Positions 62,296 through 64,000 of a stretch of DNA of 64,000 bases are shown one piece after another. The stretch is from contig JANQRZ010000003.1 of the NCBI GenBank assembly GCA_028284265.1, positions 124,001 to 188,000 on the forward strand, given 5' to 3'. The translations under genes and the position numbers were made by a program. The notes beneath the pieces were generated by a model. The model saw nothing but the letters and a program-made list of their open reading frames with translations. It was not told the DNA's origin and ran no database searches. The first letter of the stretch is position 1, and each line of letters opens with the position of its first letter. Source of the DNA: Rhodothermales bacterium. GTDB taxonomy: Bacteria; Bacteroidota; Rhodothermia; Rhodothermales; JANQRZ01.

Positions 62296-63578
62296 TAACG
62301 CACGAGGGTTACGCGGCGGACCTCGGAGACCTCAGCCGTCTGGAGGCGGACAAGGTAGACGCCCCGCGACAGGCTGCTGCCGTCGAAGCGCACCGTGTGC
62401 TGACCGGCTTCCACGGTGCCGTCAAGCAGCACGGCGACTTCGCGGCCCAGCACATCGTAGACCGTCACGTTCAGCGCGGTCGCCTCCGGCACGTCGAAGC
62501 CGAGCGAGGTCGTGGTCTCGAACGGGTTCGGGTAGGCCGCGTGCAGCGCGAACGTCTCCGGTGTCACCGACGACATCGCCACCGGCCCTGCCTCTTCAAC
62601 TACCGACCACGGGGCCGCATCGCTCACTGGCCACGACGTCGGATAGGCGTTGAGCGCGGGGCGGTCGCCCGGTCGTGCTGCCGTTACGGTGACGGTAAAC
62701 GTCTCTGAGTCGATGATGCCGTTGGGGAAGACGCCGATGTTGAGGTTGTAGGTGTACGTCCCTGCCGGAGCGCTGGCCGGGACGTTCTGGGTGTAGCTCC
62801 CGTTGACGGTCTGGCCGCCCGGCAGCGTGCCCGACTGGATGATGCCCGAGAGGCCGCCGGGGCTGGCCGTGAACCAGAGGTTGCCCGTGGCTGGGCTGGC
62901 GGTGTTGTTGGAGATCGCGTAGTCGAACTGAATCGAGCCACCCGGAGCCACCGTCAGCGGGGTGGTGTTGGTCGCGACGAGGTCGAAGTTCGGGGCGGGG
63001 GCACCGACAGCGGTGACGTTGTCCACGCCGAGCAGGCCGACGATGTTCGGACCAGGGGCGGAGGCCGTAGGCCCGTGGTAGATGCGAAAGCGGACAACGT
63101 CCGCGAGGGTAGCGCTCACATCAGTGCCGCCGGAGGCGACGAGGTCGGCGGGATCGACCGAGAACGAGGCGCTCTGCCAGCCGCTGCTGACAGGGAGAGC
63201 TACGTTGTCGTCCGAGACAAACGTGCCGCCCGGCCCCTCGATCCACAGGCGGATCGTGAGCGGATTGGTTCCCGTATTGTTGAGGTCCATCGTGACGCTG
63301 GTGATGCCAGCGGCGGTCCAGTCACCGATCCACTGGTCGGTGTTGAAGGCCACGAGGCGGCCCGCAATGAAGCTGCCATCGGCGTTGATCTGGAGGTAGC
63401 CGTCGCCCGCGCCGTCCGGCCCGCCGTCGGGCACATTCGAGACGTCCGGCGTATTCCGTCCGTTGCGCCAGTCCTGCGTAGTACCGTCGTTGAAGTCGTC
63501 CGACTGACCGGCCATGACTTGGGCAGAAGCAGGCGAGGCGAGCAGTAGCCCGAGGAAGAGCGTAAAGAGGAGTCGCAT
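62295..63578 (-). CDS. Secreted jelly-roll-like protein with T9SS sorting domain
   Basis: A 427-residue exported protein. ATG 63578 gives a signal peptide ending ASPASAQ. Residues about 25-200 look like a carbohydrate-binding-type beta-sandwich (SDDFNDGTTQDWRNG, GDGYLQINADGSFIAGR, VVRFRIYHG). An Ig-like module follows (SNNTASPATGNLWFTASPGG, SAPAGTYTYNLNIGVFP), then the sorting domain (AYPNPFETT, LNVTVYDVLGREVAVLL, LSRGVYLVRL). It is the first gene of an operon with the endonuclease I gene, suggesting that both act on the same extracellular material. In-frame upstream sequence is not conserved. Confidence 0.83.
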   Translation of the reverse strand: MRLLFTLFLGLLLASPASAQVMAGQSDDFNDGTTQDWRNGRNTPDVSNVPDGGPDGAGDGYLQINADGSFIAGRLVAFNTDQWIGDWTAAGITSVTMDLNNTGTNPLTIRLWIEGPGGTFVSDDNVALPVSSGWQSASFSVDPADLVASGGTDVSATLADVVRFRIYHGPTASAPGPNIVGLLGVDNVTAVGAPAPNFDLVATNTTPLTVAPGGSIQFDYAISNNTASPATGNLWFTASPGGLSGIIQSGTLPGGQTVNGSYTQNVPASAPAGTYTYNLNIGVFPNGIIDSETFTVTVTAARPGDRPALNAYPTSWPVSDAAPWSVVEEAGPVAMSSVTPETFALHAAYPNPFETTTSLGFDVPEATALNVTVYDVLGREVAVLLDGTVEAGQHTVRFDGSSLSRGVYLVRLQTAEVSEVRRVTLVR

Positions 63579-63697
63579 GGCAAAAGGGGAAAGGGTAGAG
63601 GAATCAGGACAATGTAGGGATGATACGATGGAGGATTGGCGCATCCGAGGTGGCACTTTTGGCTTTTTGTTAGGAATCGACCCCTCCAAACGCGATA

Positions 63698-63729
63698 GCG
63701 GCCAGCCGAGGCATCGCTCGACTGGCCGC
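63698..63729 (-). terminator. Hairpin downstream of the last cargo gene
   Basis: GCGGCCAG (63698-63705) pairs with CTGGCCGC (63722-63729), with partial pairing inside the loop. It lies 26 bases beyond the minus-strand stop at 63755. No strong T tract follows, so the terminator role is only likely. Confidence 0.5.
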
Positions 63730-63754
63730 ATGGCGCAGGTAGAAGAAGGGAAGA

Positions 63755-64000
63755 CTACCGCGCCAGCGTCACCCGCTGCACCTGAGCATAGCTGCCTGCC
63801 ACCATTCGCACGAGGTACACCCCCGAGGCCAGTCCCGCAGCCTCGAACGATGCGGTGTGACGACCCGCCTCCAACGACTCGTCCACCAGCACCGCCACCT
63901 CGCGGCCCAGCACATCGTAGACCACCACCCGCACGTCCGCCACCTCAGGCAGCGCGAAGCCCACCGTCGTCTGGCGAGCGAACGGGTTCGGGTAGGCCGC
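63755..64000 (-). CDS. T9SS cargo protein, C-terminal end only
   Basis: Only the last 81 codons are in the window; the rest lies beyond the right edge. They form a complete sorting domain: AAYPNPFARQTTVGFALP, VVVYDVLGREVAVLVDES, LASGVYLVRMVAGS and a final QRVTLAR. The function of the missing body cannot be guessed. A 24-base stretch of its DNA is identical to part of the 62295-63578 gene's sorting domain. Confidence 0.85.
   Translation of the reverse strand, partial: AAYPNPFARQTTVGFALPEVADVRVVVYDVLGREVAVLVDESLEAGRHTASFEAAGLASGVYLVRMVAGSYAQVQRVTLAR

Overview
The window is GC-rich and densely coded on both strands. Six secreted proteins end in the sorting domain used by the type IX secretion system (T9SS), with a YPNP motif followed by a VVYDVLGREVAVL-like core, and one further gene looks like the T9SS surface component PorZ. 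T9SS is confined to the Bacteroidota/Rhodothermota lineage. Together with the high GC, the exact wording of the sorting domains and a menaquinone-type methyltransferase (MenG), this points to a Rhodothermia-like bacterium. The assignment is inferred from gene content and was not checked by a search.

Layout. 1-3.5 kb: the 5' part of a c-type cytochrome peroxidase, divergent from aconitase, with a small immunity-like gene coupled to aconitase. 3.5-14.4 kb: three large secreted T9SS cargo proteins, a surface-type YVTN lipoprotein and a fused FAD monooxygenase/old-yellow-enzyme protein. 14.6-19.6 kb: a short-chain dehydrogenase, enoyl-CoA hydratase, acyl-CoA dehydrogenase, Rid-family protein and aryl-CoA ligase. 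With the fused monooxygenase these look like the aerobic CoA-dependent anthranilate (2-aminobenzoate) pathway. 19.6-23.2 kb: two lipoproteins, a ZIP transporter, and an SDR/MarR divergent pair with a perfect 17-bp operator-like palindrome. 23.2-26.0 kb: a distinctly AT-richer island with a sigma-factor-like gene divergent from two membrane-anchored coiled-coil proteins of unknown function; this is the best candidate for an undescribed system. 26-43.7 kb: mostly housekeeping genes (epimerase, biotin carrier, aat, pfkA, menG, DAHP synthase, glmS, prfA, an NhaC-type antiporter, a pseudouridine synthase, yceH, a PolX-like HhH protein, a DUF72 protein, a flippase-like protein, a PHP phosphatase, ribH). 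43.8-46.5 kb: the PorZ-like gene, tRNA-His and tRNA-Glu. 46.5-54.5 kb: aldehyde dehydrogenase, a DUF4105 membrane protein, endonuclease III with a C-terminal extension, and an FHA / PP2C phosphatase / Ser-Thr kinase / outer-membrane protein signalling operon. 54.6-64 kb: phosphoglycerate mutase carrying an in-frame repeat insertion, a small AT-richer accessory patch with a DUF433 antitoxin and a decayed toxin start, AraC and Crp regulators, a secreted HExxH protein, a beta-lactamase-fold hydrolase, and three more T9SS cargo genes.

Two themes tie the genes together. One is export: several paralogous cargo proteins share not only the sorting domain but also a preceding Ig-like module. Two of them are endonuclease I-type nucleases, and a PorZ-like component is encoded nearby. 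The other is short palindromic repeats, often bounded by GTCAT...ATGAC, scattered between genes. One repeat of a different kind lies inside a coding sequence. No rRNA, CRISPR array, transposase or phage gene was seen.
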